64,000 bases of DNA, taken from the NCBI RefSeq assembly GCF_027568395.1, contig NZ_JANKZL010000015.1, forward strand, positions 1 through 64,000, in the 5' to 3' direction. How positions within the stretch are numbered: position 1 is the first letter of the stretch; every line of letters begins with the position of its first letter. The notes beneath the pieces are model-generated. The model saw nothing but the letters and a program-made list of their open reading frames with translations. It did no database searches and had not been told where the DNA came from. Shown piece after piece: positions 17,578-27,619 of this stretch. Both the position numbers and the translations under genes were made by a program. Source of the DNA: Aminobacter sp. HY435. Lineage in GTDB: Bacteria; Pseudomonadota; Alphaproteobacteria; Rhizobiales; Rhizobiaceae.

Positions 17578-17651
17578 GGCAGTAAGGGAGTAGGGCACCA
17601 GGGCAGTAGCGAAACCAACATGCTGCCTTACTGCCCTATTCCCTCATTGCC
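17578..17651. repeat. Long imperfect hairpin between murA and DUF2948 gene
   Basis: A 29-base arm at 17578-17606 (begins GGCAGTAAGGGAGTAGGGCA) can pair with 17623-17651 around a 16-base loop, with only a few mismatches, mostly G-T pairs. Both arms carry the same short repeated words (GGCAGTA, TAGGGCA). It looks like a mobile intergenic palindromic unit rather than a terminator, since no T-run follows. Confidence 0.65.
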
Positions 17652-17656
17652 CTAAC

Positions 17657-18946
17657 TCAGCCGCTGATGCGTTCGATCACCGCGCCGCAGCGCGACAGCT
17701 TCTCTTCGAGGCGCTCGAAGCCGCGGTCGAGATGGTAGACGCGGTTGACCACCGTCTCGCCTTCGGCGGCCAGGCCGGCGATGACCAGCGACACCGAGGC
17801 GCGCAGGTCGGTCGCCATGACGGGCGCGCCCTTGAGCTTGGAAACGCCCTCGACGATCGCCGTCTGGCCCGACAGCGTGATATGGGCACCGAGGCGGGCG
17901 AGTTCCTGCACATGCATGAAGCGGTTCTCGAAGATCGTCTCGGTGATCTTCGCCTTGCCCTTGGACATGGTCATCAGGCCCATGAACTGCGCCTGCAGGT
18001 CGGTGGGGAAGCCGGGGAAGGGCTCGGTGACGACGTCGACCGGCGAGATGCCCGAGCCGTTGCGGGTGACGCGGATGCCGGAATTGGTCTGGATGATCTC
18101 CGCGCCCGTCTGCGACACCACGTCGAGCGCGCCCTGCAGCAGGTCGGCGCGCGCGCCTTCGAGCAGGACGTCGCCGCCGGTCATTGCCACCGCCATGGCG
18201 TAGGTTCCGGTCTCGATCCGGTCGGGAATGACGCGATGGCGTGCCCCCGACAGCGAATCGACGCCTTCGATGGTGATGGTCGAAGTGCCTTGGCCCGTGA
18301 TCCTTGCGCCCATGGCGTTGAGGCATTCGGCGAGGTTGACGACTTCAGGCTCGCGGGCGGCGTTTTCGAGCACGGTCTCGCCGCGCGCGAGCGTCGCCGC
18401 CATCATCAGCACATGGGTGGCGCCGACGGAAATCTTCGGGAAGACGTAGCGGTTGCCGGTGAGGCGGTTCTTCGCCGAAGCCAGGATATAGCCGTTCTCG
18501 ACTTCGATCTTGGCGCCCAGGGCCTGCAGGCCGTCGATGAACAGGTCGACAGGCCGCGTGCCGATGGCGCAGCCACCCGGCAGCGACACCTTGGCTTCGC
18601 CCATGCGGGCGAGCAGCGGGCCGATGACCCAGAAGCTGGCGCGCATCTTGGAGACCAGCTCGTATGGGGCGGTCGTGTCGACGATGTTGCGCGCGGTGAA
18701 AGAGATGGTGCGCGAATAACCTTCGCCCTGCCGCTCGCGGCGCCCCGAAACGGCGTAGTCGACGCCATGGTTGCCGAGGATGCGGATCAGCTGTTCGACG
18801 TCGGCCAGGTGCGGCACGTTCTCGAGCGTCAGCGTGTCGTCGGTCAGCAGCGAGGCGATCATCAGGGGCAGGGCGGCGTTTTTCGCGCCCGAGATCGGGA
18901 TGATTCCGGTCAGCTCGTTGCCGCCGACAATTCTGATGCGATCCAT
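17657..18946 (-). CDS. murA: UDP-N-acetylglucosamine 1-carboxyvinyltransferase
   Basis: A 429-residue MurA, the first committed enzyme of peptidoglycan synthesis, transferring enolpyruvate from PEP to UDP-GlcNAc in the cytosol. It shows [20 protein letters not shown] at the start, the active-site loop [14 protein letters not shown] with the Cys that fosfomycin attacks, and the [19 protein letters not shown] tail. It heads the downstream series of housekeeping genes, separated from DUF2948 by a hairpin repeat. Confidence 0.98.
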   Translation of the reverse strand: MDRIRIVGGNELTGIIPISGAKNAALPLMIASLLTDDTLTLENVPHLADVEQLIRILGNHGVDYAVSGRRERQGEGYSRTISFTARNIVDTTAPYELVSKMRASFWVIGPLLARMGEAKVSLPGGCAIGTRPVDLFIDGLQALGAKIEVENGYILASAKNRLTGNRYVFPKISVGATHVLMMAATLARGETVLENAAREPEVVNLAECLNAMGARITGQGTSTITIEGVDSLSGARHRVIPDRIETGTYAMAVAMTGGDVLLEGARADLLQGALDVVSQTGAEIIQTNSGIRVTRNGSGISPVDVVTEPFPGFPTDLQAQFMGLMTMSKGKAKITETIFENRFMHVQELARLGAHITLSGQTAIVEGVSKLKGAPVMATDLRASVSLVIAGLAAEGETVVNRVYHLDRGFERLEEKLSRCGAVIERISG

Positions 18947-19075
18947 TGGTCGTCGTTTCTCCGGGGAATTCCCGGTTCTGGCGAGAAATTTTCTTGCCGC
19001 CGTCTAGACTATCGCGTCACCCGGTTCAAGAATCAGGCGTTGCAGTCATGTGCGCCAAGCGCCTGCCGTCGCCGG

Positions 19076-19264
19076 TCAGGCTTTCTCGGGGTTGTCCTTG
19101 TCGTCCCCGGCGGCTGCGAGGCCTTCCGGCCGGCTGTCTGCCTCGCCTGTGCGCCGCGAGCGCGCCTGCGCTTTGCGTTTCATCAGGTTGGCGCGCAGCT
19201 CGGCCGCGAGGCGCGCCTTGCGCCGATCGGCCTCGCTCGAGGGCGTATTTGGCTTCGACGACAT
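19076..19264 (-). CDS. Small basic hypothetical protein upstream of murA
   Basis: A 62-residue charged protein (MSSKPNTPSSEADRRKARLA, then ELRANLMKRKAQARSRR). It is predicted mostly helical, rich in Arg, Lys, Ala and Glu, with no signal or membrane segment. A GGGGA ribosome site lies 8 bases upstream of the ATG. Short proteins of this pattern commonly precede murA in rhizobia; function is unknown. It ends 129 bp before murA. Confidence 0.7.
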   Translation of the reverse strand: MSSKPNTPSSEADRRKARLAAELRANLMKRKAQARSRRTGEADSRPEGLAAAGDDKDNPEKA

Positions 19265-19422
19265 GTGGTGGTCCCCGCTTGTCTGTCGTTCATAGCGGCT
19301 TGGCAATGGAAATGGCCAGTATTGTGGCGCAAACGGGCCTGTGGAAAATCTTGCGCGATTTGGTTCAACTCTCAACTTGCGCTTCCGGGAATCATGTGGC
19401 ACAAGCCGCCCCGTTCACGGTC

Positions 19423-19497
<75 letters not shown>

Positions 19498-20140
19498 TTC
19501 TCCCCTTTAATAACAAGGGGATCATTTCTGACTACTCCCCGTTCCCCATAGATCAAACCCTGAACATTCCTCGACTTTCCCCCAATTATCTGGGGGCAAT
19601 CCGGGGAAATGGTTCATGTATCGTTCGCGTCGGTCGAGGAAGGGACGTCCAGAAACTAGTCGCGGACAGCGTCGCAAGCACGTCCTTTGCCCATGATGGA
19701 TACGTGTGGGCAGCGCATTCTCAAGAATCGTATTGCAGCAAGCTCGGGGTTTCCCGAGCGACCCTACGGCGCTGGATCGGAAGAAGCCATTCGTGCGGGC
19801 TCGTGCAAAGGTCGAAGGAAAGATCACGACGCTACTCCGGCAGGGGGCTCCAGGTCCCCAGACGAAAAAGCACGCGCAGAACATCCTTGCTGCGATCTGG
19901 CGAAAGAAGATCGGCAGGGGCATATCCCCAAAGGGTTACGGCCTTCCGTGTCCTTTACGCGCAGCGTCTGGATAGTGGCGACCGCGACGCGGCAGTTCGA
20001 GCGCAGATCATGCGGCAGCACCTGCGTGAAATCGCCGATGTCGAACACTCGCACGCGACCGGTGAAGGTTCAATATTCTTGTGCCTGCGGATTAGGCAGC
20101 TGTTGAAGGCGTAATATACGCCATCAACAGCTGCTTGATC
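19498..20140. other. 643-bp decayed region after tRNA-Thr
   Basis: No intact gene is seen. Reading frames are interrupted and the coding-like pieces jump frame. One frame holds a helix-turn-helix-like SKLGVSRATLRRWIG near 19740; a second frame continues with KVEGKITTLLRQGAPGPQT and KKHAQNILAAIWRKKIGRG (19800-19920). A third piece, DRDAAVRAQIMRQHLREIAD (19980-20040), recalls the end of FCD regulators. These are best taken as gene remnants. Their position directly 3' of a tRNA gene fits an old integration site. Confidence 0.5.
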
Positions 20141-23100
20141 TTACCACTTTATGCGCAGGCCAAGCTGAGCCTTGAGCACGTAGCTGTCGCCAAAATTGTT
20201 CAGGCTCGTGTTGAAGAGACCTTCGCCAAAGAGCGAATATTTATCGTCGTCCCAGTTGTATGAGCCACCGAGGCCGACTCCTCCCCACAAACGGTCATTC
20301 CTGCTGGCAAAACTTACGCCATCCACGTCGATCCTGGTTCCATCAAGGAACTCATAGTAGAGATTGGCGATCCCGTAGACATGGGTCCGGTTCAACAGGC
20401 CCTTGTCGTTCTGCCAGGATTTCTCGCGATCGAGCGTCACGCCGAGGCGGCCCTGCAGGCTCGATCCGCGATCGAGGCTGACCGGGGCGCCGAAGACATC
20501 GGCAAAATCATCGAACCTCACGTCCGAATAGACCAGTTGGGCCTGCGGGGTGATCGACCATTCGGGATCAATGGCAATGCGCTTGCCGCTCTCAAGCGAC
20601 AGGGCATAGCCGAAGCCGCTGTTGCCGTCTGTCAGCTTGCCTCCCGTCAGCTTTGAACTCAGATCGCTGTCATACCAGGTCACCTGACCCTGGCCGTCAA
20701 GGTAGAAGCCGTTGTCGCCATACCAGGTAAGGGTTCCGCCAAAGCCATAACCATCGGTGCTGATCTCGCCATCGCCATGGACGGAACTCGTCCTGGTCTG
20801 GCCGTGCGTGTAGTGAACCGTAATCCCTCCGATCAGCACGCCGTTTTCATTCTCGGAAAGCAACCCGTCAACGCCGGCTTGCAGCTTGAGAATGTTTTGC
20901 CTGTAGTCGGTGCCGGAGGTTGAGAGACGCGGCTCCATCCGGTTGTGCGCGCCTTCGATGCGGCCCCATATGCCGTTGCTGTCAACGGTTGGTCCGGCCC
21001 CTTCCAGGGCCGGTGCGGCCATGCCCACAATGTCCGCTCCTTGTCCGATAACGCCATTGCCATTGCCGGCCCAGAAGCGATTGCCTATACGCTGCTGCAA
21101 GGTGGGCAGGCCGTTCAGGCCAAGCAGGGCTTGCGGATAGGCTTCATAACTCGGAACGCCGGTCTGATAGAGGGGTTCGTCCGGTATCAATTCGGAACGC
21201 AGATACCAGTTCTTGGTTTCCGATCCCGTCCTGTTGCCCTTGTAAAGCTGATAGGCGTAGGCACCACCGACAACAGCCGGCTTGCCGTTCAAATCATAGG
21301 ACCCCACAAGCTCGAAATTGCCGTTCGACAAATCGGCCACGGTGATGATCTCGATACCCTCATCGGTCTGGGCGCCGCCACCGCCCGCATTTGTAACGCT
21401 GACAAAGGATGAGCCGTCCGTATTGCCGGCAATGTTCACCTTGTCTGTCACTGAAGCGTCGTCGCCGAGGACCGTATCGAGTTCGATCGTCCCGCCATCG
21501 CCTGTGTAATTTCTTTCGATGTTGATGACATCTCCGGCATGCCCGTCCCGGGACGAGATCAGCCCGGCATTGGTGACGAACCCGCTGATGGAATAGACGC
21601 CGGTTCCGCCTCCCCTGGCAATGAAAGATGAACTTGCGTCAATGTCGAGATTGCCGTCGAGCGCGAGGCTGCCCATGCCGTTGAGCGTAGAGCCATTGGT
21701 GAGGAATACGCCCGTGCTCGGCTCGTTGGATTTGCCGACCTTCCACGCTCCATCGTCTATGATCAGGGTTGCGCCGTCGAGGGTGACGATCTCCCAGTTG
21801 ACGATCTTGCTGCCATTGGATGTCGCATTGGTGCCCTTGAAGGTCAGTTGGTCGATCATGTGATCGACACCGGAAGTGTCATCGCCGCCGTCGAGAATTT
21901 GCGAGCCGTCATAGGTGGCGGCGCTTATCAGCGCCGTATCGGACCCGTCCTGACCATAGAGGCCACCAGCAAGCGTTCCGCCGGACCAGTTGAACGTGTC
22001 GTCGCCTTCGTGGTTGACCAGGCCATCATCGCTTTGCGGATCGTCGCGGTCGTCGCCATAGATGTTGCCGGTGTAGCTTCCGCCGGTCAGGTTGAACGTA
22101 TCGTCGCCGAGGCCGAGAATGGCATCGCCGGTGACCGTGCCCGCGCTGTTGACGATCGCATTGCCGCCGAAACCATCCGTCGCTTCATCGGCAAAAGCGC
22201 CATCCCTGATCGCTGTGCCGGAACCGGAGCTGACAATGGCCGTTGCGCCGATATTGATGGTGGCGCCATTGGCGGCGGTCGTGTGCAGCGCGGCGCCCGT
22301 CGCGCTGGTGACCGTGCCGTTGACCGTCATCATTGTCGTGCCGGTGCCGAAATTCACCGCATGGATGGCGTCGAACCCGGCATTGATCGTGCCGCCCGAT
22401 TGCGTCACCGAGACATTCTGGGTGGCCAACCCGTTGTTATAGGCCTGCACGCCATAGGCGCCAGCCGCCGTGGCCGTGACGGCACCGGCAAGCGACACCG
22501 TCGTCGAGCCTGTGCCGTTGTTCTGGGCCGAGATGCCCGTTCCTGCGCTGGTAACGCTGCCTGCCTTCTGGGTGACACTGAGATCGGTGGTCGTGGCAGA
22601 AAAATTGACTGCAAATATGCCGGTGCTGCCGACATCGTTGGAGATAACGGTTCCCGACGTCGTCACCGACGTGGAGCCGGTGCCCTGGTTTTGAACATTG
22701 ATGCCTGTGACGCCGCCGGTAATCGTGCCGGCCGACTGGGTCAGGGTTATATTGGTGGGTGTCGAACCTATATTGCCGATATAGACGCCGTTGTCGTTTC
22801 GGCCGGTTATGTCGCCGGCAACCGTGGCGATAACGTCGCCGATTCCGAGATTCTGGATGAAAAGTCCGCCCAACCCGCCGTCGATCACGCCAGCGGTCTG
22901 ATTGAACACGACGCCGGCGGAGGCAAAGCCGCTATTGATCCGCAGTCCCTCTTGTTCCGATCCGCCGTGGAGAACCGTGCGGATTTCCCCTGCCGTCGTT
23001 ACGGTCGTCAGGCCGATGCCATCATTGTTGACGATGGCGCCATTTTCGCCGCTGATCGAACTTCCAGATTGCTGGTTGAATATCAGGTTGGTGCCACCCG

Positions 23101-23374
23101 GCGAAACCTGTAGGTTCAATCCGGCACCGCCGGGAGTTGTATTGTCGACGGTGTAAGTACTGTCTGCGGTTACGTCGAGGGAGGGACCGACGATTGTCTC
23201 GGGTGTTGATGGGGCGGAGCAAAGATAGGAACCGCCACCCAGTGGAGCGCACCCCGCCCATGCGGCATCGGCAATTCCCGTCAATTTTGCCGGGACGAAT
23301 GCCGGAGCGGCGACCATACCAAGGATAAGAGCCAGGATAGAGGCGGAATTCCTCGACGTACGAAACGACTTCAT
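20141..23374 (-). CDS. Autotransporter with beta-helical passenger and outer-membrane beta-barrel
   Basis: A 1077-residue protein. It starts with a signal-like SILALILGMVAAPAFVPA. The passenger (about residues 60-780) consists of glycine/threonine-rich repeats of about 40 residues with recurrent GTGSTTV, NVSVTQ and GINVQNQ words, as in right-handed beta-helices. The last 285 residues form a pertactin-type barrel starting at GIWGRIEGAHNR and ending in the aromatic LGLRIKW. It should be exported to the cell surface; adhesion is the usual role but is not proven by sequence. Thirty further codons are open upstream (to 23464), so the start is uncertain. Its Asn/Thr/Ser-rich make-up and neighbouring decayed sequence hint at acquisition. 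Confidence 0.88.
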   Translation of the reverse strand: MKSFRTSRNSASILALILGMVAAPAFVPAKLTGIADAAWAGCAPLGGGSYLCSAPSTPETIVGPSLDVTADSTYTVDNTTPGGAGLNLQVSPGGTNLIFNQQSGSSISGENGAIVNNDGIGLTTVTTAGEIRTVLHGGSEQEGLRINSGFASAGVVFNQTAGVIDGGLGGLFIQNLGIGDVIATVAGDITGRNDNGVYIGNIGSTPTNITLTQSAGTITGGVTGINVQNQGTGSTSVTTSGTVISNDVGSTGIFAVNFSATTTDLSVTQKAGSVTSAGTGISAQNNGTGSTTVSLAGAVTATAAGAYGVQAYNNGLATQNVSVTQSGGTINAGFDAIHAVNFGTGTTMMTVNGTVTSATGAALHTTAANGATINIGATAIVSSGSGTAIRDGAFADEATDGFGGNAIVNSAGTVTGDAILGLGDDTFNLTGGSYTGNIYGDDRDDPQSDDGLVNHEGDDTFNWSGGTLAGGLYGQDGSDTALISAATYDGSQILDGGDDTSGVDHMIDQLTFKGTNATSNGSKIVNWEIVTLDGATLIIDDGAWKVGKSNEPSTGVFLTNGSTLNGMGSLALDGNLDIDASSSFIARGGGTGVYSISGFVTNAGLISSRDGHAGDVINIERNYTGDGGTIELDTVLGDDASVTDKVNIAGNTDGSSFVSVTNAGGGGAQTDEGIEIITVADLSNGNFELVGSYDLNGKPAVVGGAYAYQLYKGNRTGSETKNWYLRSELIPDEPLYQTGVPSYEAYPQALLGLNGLPTLQQRIGNRFWAGNGNGVIGQGADIVGMAAPALEGAGPTVDSNGIWGRIEGAHNRMEPRLSTSGTDYRQNILKLQAGVDGLLSENENGVLIGGITVHYTHGQTRTSSVHGDGEISTDGYGFGGTLTWYGDNGFYLDGQGQVTWYDSDLSSKLTGGKLTDGNSGFGYALSLESGKRIAIDPEWSITPQAQLVYSDVRFDDFADVFGAPVSLDRGSSLQGRLGVTLDREKSWQNDKGLLNRTHVYGIANLYYEFLDGTRIDVDGVSFASRNDRLWGGVGLGGSYNWDDDKYSLFGEGLFNTSLNNFGDSYVLKAQLGLRIKW

Positions 23375-23806
23375 TGTGGCAGAGGATGATGCTACCCTCG
23401 CCGCGATGTGTTTCACCTCACGGCCATCGCGATGGCGCCCGAGAATACTTCCGCGAACTGCCATCCCTCAAATGTCTCCATCTTGAGCCGGCTAATGAAG
23501 CGAACCTATCAACAAGTAGTCTCTGAATATTCCAGATATAAGCTATCATAATTGACGTAAGGTCAATGGCCAAGACGCTCAGTGAAATGGAGACCGGCAG
23601 CTTCTCCCGATGCTGTATGGGCAGAACGTGCAGAACTGCTCGAATGGGATTTCGGAGTTGCTTTTGACAACATAGCCAAGCCTACGGAGCGAGGCAGATC
23701 GCCTCGCCGAACGGTGCCTTAGACGCTAGCACATCAACGCGATCGCCACGGCCATAGGCCGCCCAGATCACCGGCGCAGCTCGCGCCTGGCCGAAGTCGT
23801 GCACCT
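23375..23806. other. 432-bp region between autotransporter and AI-2E transporter genes
   Basis: The first 90 bp may be autotransporter leader. Then comes an AT-rich segment (23480-23560), the best promoter region for the autotransporter. From 23630 to 23806 short coding-like bits appear on both strands (for example AELLEWDFGVAFDNI on the plus strand) without starts or stops that make a gene. I see no supported gene here. Confidence 0.5.
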
Positions 23807-25774
23807 CTAGGTCGGTGAACTGGCAGCCTTGCGCTTTGCCGCGCTCGGGCGGCGAACCATGCGCTTGGTCGCCTTCAGTGGCACGGCGGGTGTGTCGGCC
23901 AAAGCCGCGGTTGCAGCGCCGGCCAGGTCGAAGGCGACGAAATCGGCGTTCAGCTCCTGGGCCAGGCTTTCGCCGCCGCGCGTGGGGAGAGCGTCGCTCC
24001 ACAGCACGATTCCCACCCGCAGCGCGGGCTTGGCACGCTTCAGGCGGCGCACCAGGAAACGGCCGTGGTTGAGCGAATCGGCATTGAGGAACCCGACAAC
24101 GGCCGTATCGATCTTGCCGAGCGGCAAATCGCGGATTCTGCCCGGCTCGACGTCGAGATGCCCCGCCGTCGATGCTTCGGCGCCCTGCACCGTCAGCACC
24201 TGGGCGAGCATGCTGGCGGCGGCGTTGTCGAGTTCGCCGCGGCCGCCGATGCACAAAACCGAACGCCCGGTGCCATCGGGCAGGTCGATGCCGTCGTCAA
24301 GGTCGCTGGTGGCGCCGGTGGGGTCGTCGTCTTCGTCCTCTTCTTCGGCTTCCTCGTCGGCGATTTCCTGGAGATTGGAGACGAGCGTCGCCACGCTCGT
24401 CGCCATGCGCTGCTTCTGGTCCTCCGTCATCGCGCCGCGGGCCCGGTCGTGTTCGCCGAGCAGCAGCGCCGGGATCGCGACCTTCGAATAGAAATCGGCG
24501 AGGTAGATGGTTTCCAGCATCTCTTCGGCCTGATCGGTCGGCTCGTCGGCGTCTCCTGACAGCAGCCGCTGGTAGAGCCGTTCCTTGGGATCGAGCACCG
24601 GCTCGTTGCCGAACAGCACCTCGAGGAATTCGAACTGCGGCACATGCTTGCCCAGCACGACCAGGCAGACGGTCAGCGGCGTCGACAGGACCAGGCCGAC
24701 GGGCCCCCACAGCCACGTCCAGAAGATGGCCGCGACGATGATCGCCAGCGGCGACAGGCCGGTCTTGGAGCCGTACAGCCACGGCTCGACGACGTTGTTG
24801 ATGACCAGTTCCATCACCAGGAACAGGGCTGCCGCCCACAGCACCAGAGACCAGCCGGGCGATACCGCCAAGGCCAGGAACAGCGGCAGGATCATCGCGA
24901 TCGCCGGGCCGATATAGGGTACGAACCGCAGCACGATCGCCAGCAGGCCCCACAGCATGGCGTTGGGAATGCCCAGCACCCAAAGGCCGATGGCGATCGG
25001 CACGCCATAGGTGACATTCACCACCAGTTGCATCAGCAGATACTGGCCGACGCGCTCGCCGGCATCCTGCAGCGCCTGGGTCGTGCGGTTGAGGTCGCCA
25101 TAGCCGACCAGCCGGATGAAGCGGTCGCGCAGGTTCTCCCGCTCGAGAAGCATGAAGATCACCACCACGACGACCAGGCCTGCGGTGGCGAGCGGCCCGA
25201 TCAACGGCGTGATCAGGTTCTTGAGCAGTTCTATCGGCTTCTCTGACGAGACGATCTCGACCGGCATCGGCTCGGGCCGGGAAGGCTTGGCTTCCGGCGA
25301 TGTCGTGCTCGGGACGATTGGCCTGGTTTCGGGACGTTCGATTTCCTGTCCGATGCGTTCGATGGTGGCGCTGATCCGGTCGACGATACCGTTGCCATCG
25401 CCCGCATCCTTCAGCGAGCGGACCTTTTCCAGGAGATTGGCCTGATAGGTCGGTACATTCTGCGCGACCTGGCCGATCTGCGTGGCGACGATGAAGCTGA
25501 ACATGGCAAGTACCGCGAAGGCCGACAGCACGCAGGCGATTACGGCGGCGAGCCTGGGAACGCCCAGGCGCCGCAGCGTCGCCACGAGTGGCGCAAGCGC
25601 AAAAGTCAGCAGCACGGCGATCGCCAGCGGCAGCAGGATGTCGCGTGCGAAGTAAAGGATGGCGACAACGGCCGCCGTTGCGGCGAAATTCGGCAATGCC
25701 GTGCGCTGGCTTGGCTGCAAGGGAAGCCGCCCCGCCAAATCCGGCTCCTGACCCTTGGGGCTAACCGCAACCAC
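23807..25774 (-). CDS. AI-2E-family transporter with extra C-terminal cytosolic domain
   Basis: A 655-residue membrane protein. The first 400 residues follow the AI-2E/PerM family: a hydrophobic pair at the start (YFARDILLPLAIAVLLTFAL, then PLVATLRRLGVPRL), a periplasmic-type amphipathic stretch, and the family core PNAMLWGLLAIVLRFVPYIG, LSPLAIIVAAIFWTWLWGP, VGLVLSTPLTVCLVVL. After this comes a helical part, an acidic linker near residue 500 (EEAEEEDEDDD) and about 120 residues resembling an alpha/beta nucleotide- or B12-binding-like fold (RSVLCIGGRGELDNAAASML). Family members export autoinducer-2 or act as ion antiporters; the substrate here is unknown. GTG start with AGAGG. Confidence 0.85.
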   Translation of the reverse strand: MVAVSPKGQEPDLAGRLPLQPSQRTALPNFAATAAVVAILYFARDILLPLAIAVLLTFALAPLVATLRRLGVPRLAAVIACVLSAFAVLAMFSFIVATQIGQVAQNVPTYQANLLEKVRSLKDAGDGNGIVDRISATIERIGQEIERPETRPIVPSTTSPEAKPSRPEPMPVEIVSSEKPIELLKNLITPLIGPLATAGLVVVVVIFMLLERENLRDRFIRLVGYGDLNRTTQALQDAGERVGQYLLMQLVVNVTYGVPIAIGLWVLGIPNAMLWGLLAIVLRFVPYIGPAIAMILPLFLALAVSPGWSLVLWAAALFLVMELVINNVVEPWLYGSKTGLSPLAIIVAAIFWTWLWGPVGLVLSTPLTVCLVVLGKHVPQFEFLEVLFGNEPVLDPKERLYQRLLSGDADEPTDQAEEMLETIYLADFYSKVAIPALLLGEHDRARGAMTEDQKQRMATSVATLVSNLQEIADEEAEEEDEDDDPTGATSDLDDGIDLPDGTGRSVLCIGGRGELDNAAASMLAQVLTVQGAEASTAGHLDVEPGRIRDLPLGKIDTAVVGFLNADSLNHGRFLVRRLKRAKPALRVGIVLWSDALPTRGGESLAQELNADFVAFDLAGAATAALADTPAVPLKATKRMVRRPSAAKRKAASSPT

Positions 25775-25903
25775 ATGTCACCTCTTGATTTCCCGCAATG
25801 CTGCCTGGGCTAAAGCAAGTGTTGGCCTTTTCGTTCCCGCGGCCCGTCAGATACGCCATGAGCCGGTCCGGACAAGCCGGCGTACGAAGCATCGCAGTCA
25901 GGC

Positions 25904-27451
25904 TCAAAGCTGCGATTCTATCGGCAGGTAGCTGATCAGTCTGGCGATGAAACGGCGCCTCAGGCTGGCGTTCGGCTCATGCGTGAGCTGACGGGGGGCG
26001 CCGGCGACGGTGTCGTTCCAGTGCAGTTTGCCGTCCACCAGGTCGAGCTTGTAGCTCGCATGCGGCGACGTCTGCGCGGCGATGACCGCCTCGACTTCGC
26101 GGGCCAGCTCTTCGTGCCGGAACAGCACGCCCATTTCCGTGTTGAGCGATGCCGAGCGCGGGTCGAAATTGAACGATCCGACGAAGCCGGCCGCATTGTC
26201 GGCAACAAACGCCTTGGTGTGGAGGCTGGCGCCCTTCGAGCCGAACAGTGACATGTCGGTGCGGTCGTCGTCGGGTTTGAGCTCGAATATCTCGATGCCT
26301 TCGGCCAGCAGCAGCTTGCGGTAGCGGACATAGGCGCCGTGGACGGCGGCGACATCGGTGGCGGCCAGCGAATTGGTGAGTACGGAAACGTCGACGCCCT
26401 TTTCGGCAAGCGTCTTGAGAAGGCGCGTGCCGCTGTCGCCCGGAATGAAGTAGGGCGAAACGATCGTCAGCGCCGACGTTGCCGATTTGAGCAGCGGCTC
26501 GATGCTGGTGATCAGCCAGCCGTCCTCGCCAATGCCCATCGCCTTTTCCGGCGGGTCGGAAACGACGTTTGCCTCGCTGGTCCAGCGCAACTGCCCAAGC
26601 GACGTCTCCTGGCGGCTCTCTTCGGTGACCCGCTGGACGTAGGGCGCCGCGCGGCCGGTGGTTGCGGTGTGTTCGATGCGCTGGCGCAATGCCGGAAGGT
26701 TGCCCCGTCTGCGCCCCAGGATCTTGCGGATCGGCAACACGGCTTCGCTGTTCCAGAACAGGTCGAAAACCAGCTCTGCCTGCTCCACCGCAGGGCCGAC
26801 CAGCAGCAAGTCCATGTCGCGGAAGTTGGCTTCCTCCTCGGCGGCGTCGAAATAGGCGTCGCCGACATTCCTGCCGCCGACGATCGCCAGGCGCCCGTCG
26901 GCGATCCAGGCCTTGTTGTGCATGCGCCGCGTGGTGCGGACGGCGCGCAGAAGCAATTCCAGTCCGCGCTGCAGGCCGAAGGCGCGCGCCCAGCTCGGGT
27001 TGAACAACCGGATCTCGATGTTGGGATGGCTGTCGAGAGCGAGGTTGTGCTTGTCGTTGCCACGGCTGTTGATGTCGTCGAGCATCATCCGCACGCGCAC
27101 GCCCCGGTCGGCGGCGGCGAGGATTTCGCGCGCCAGCAGCCGCCCGGTCAGGTCGTCGCGCCAGTAGTAATATTGCAGGTCGAGGCTACGCTCGGCGTAG
27201 CGGGCGGCATAGGCGCGCACGGCAAAGGCCTGAAGATTGCCCGAGCATAGTGCAAGCCCGCTTTCGCCCGGATGCCGGGCCAGCAGCGGCTCGACAAGCG
27301 CGTCGAAGCGCGTTGGCGGCCCATCCTTCGGCAGGGCATGCGACGGCGCGCCACGTGCGCGCTTGGCGAAGCGGCCATAGGCGTAGACCGCGACCACCGA
27401 GGCCAGCACCAGTGTTCCGACGGCAGCGATGACGATGACGAGCAAGGTCAT
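25904..27451 (-). CDS. Phospholipase D / cardiolipin synthase-like protein
   Basis: A 515-residue protein with an N-terminal membrane anchor (LLVIVIAAVGTLVLASVVAV) and two HKD motifs: MHNKAWIADGRLAIVGGRN and LHTKAFVADNAAGFVGSFNF, the paired active-site halves of the PLD superfamily. Between them lie LQYYYWRDDLTGRLL and MMLDDINSRG blocks typical of bacterial cardiolipin-synthase-like members. It probably acts on phospholipids at the inner membrane. It is divergent from an EEP-family gene 168 bp away, echoing the clsB-ybhP pairing of E. coli. TTG or GTG starts near 27502 are possible. Confidence 0.85.
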   Translation of the reverse strand: MTLLVIVIAAVGTLVLASVVAVYAYGRFAKRARGAPSHALPKDGPPTRFDALVEPLLARHPGESGLALCSGNLQAFAVRAYAARYAERSLDLQYYYWRDDLTGRLLAREILAAADRGVRVRMMLDDINSRGNDKHNLALDSHPNIEIRLFNPSWARAFGLQRGLELLLRAVRTTRRMHNKAWIADGRLAIVGGRNVGDAYFDAAEEEANFRDMDLLLVGPAVEQAELVFDLFWNSEAVLPIRKILGRRRGNLPALRQRIEHTATTGRAAPYVQRVTEESRQETSLGQLRWTSEANVVSDPPEKAMGIGEDGWLITSIEPLLKSATSALTIVSPYFIPGDSGTRLLKTLAEKGVDVSVLTNSLAATDVAAVHGAYVRYRKLLLAEGIEIFELKPDDDRTDMSLFGSKGASLHTKAFVADNAAGFVGSFNFDPRSASLNTEMGVLFRHEELAREVEAVIAAQTSPHASYKLDLVDGKLHWNDTVAGAPRQLTHEPNASLRRRFIARLISYLPIESQL

Positions 27452-27619
27452 GCGCACCGCCAGTCGTCGCAAGCCGGCAATGCGCCATATTGACGACACC
27501 AATACGGTGGACGGCTATCGGGACGGATGTGGAAAATCTCGAACACCTCGACCATATAGGCTACTGTGACAACGCCTACCGCAAGTGAACACGAATTTCC
27601 CAGAGATTCCAGACGAGTG

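Noticed and set aside
19687-20106. Frames after tRNA-Thr as intact small genes
   Set aside because: Coding-like pieces shift between three frames, so no single frame is convincing; recorded as decayed region instead.
23682-23806. Possible small gene or gene tail beside the AI-2E transporter
   Set aside because: A fragment on the minus strand reads smoothly, but it belongs to a frame that shadows the transporter and has no start of its own.
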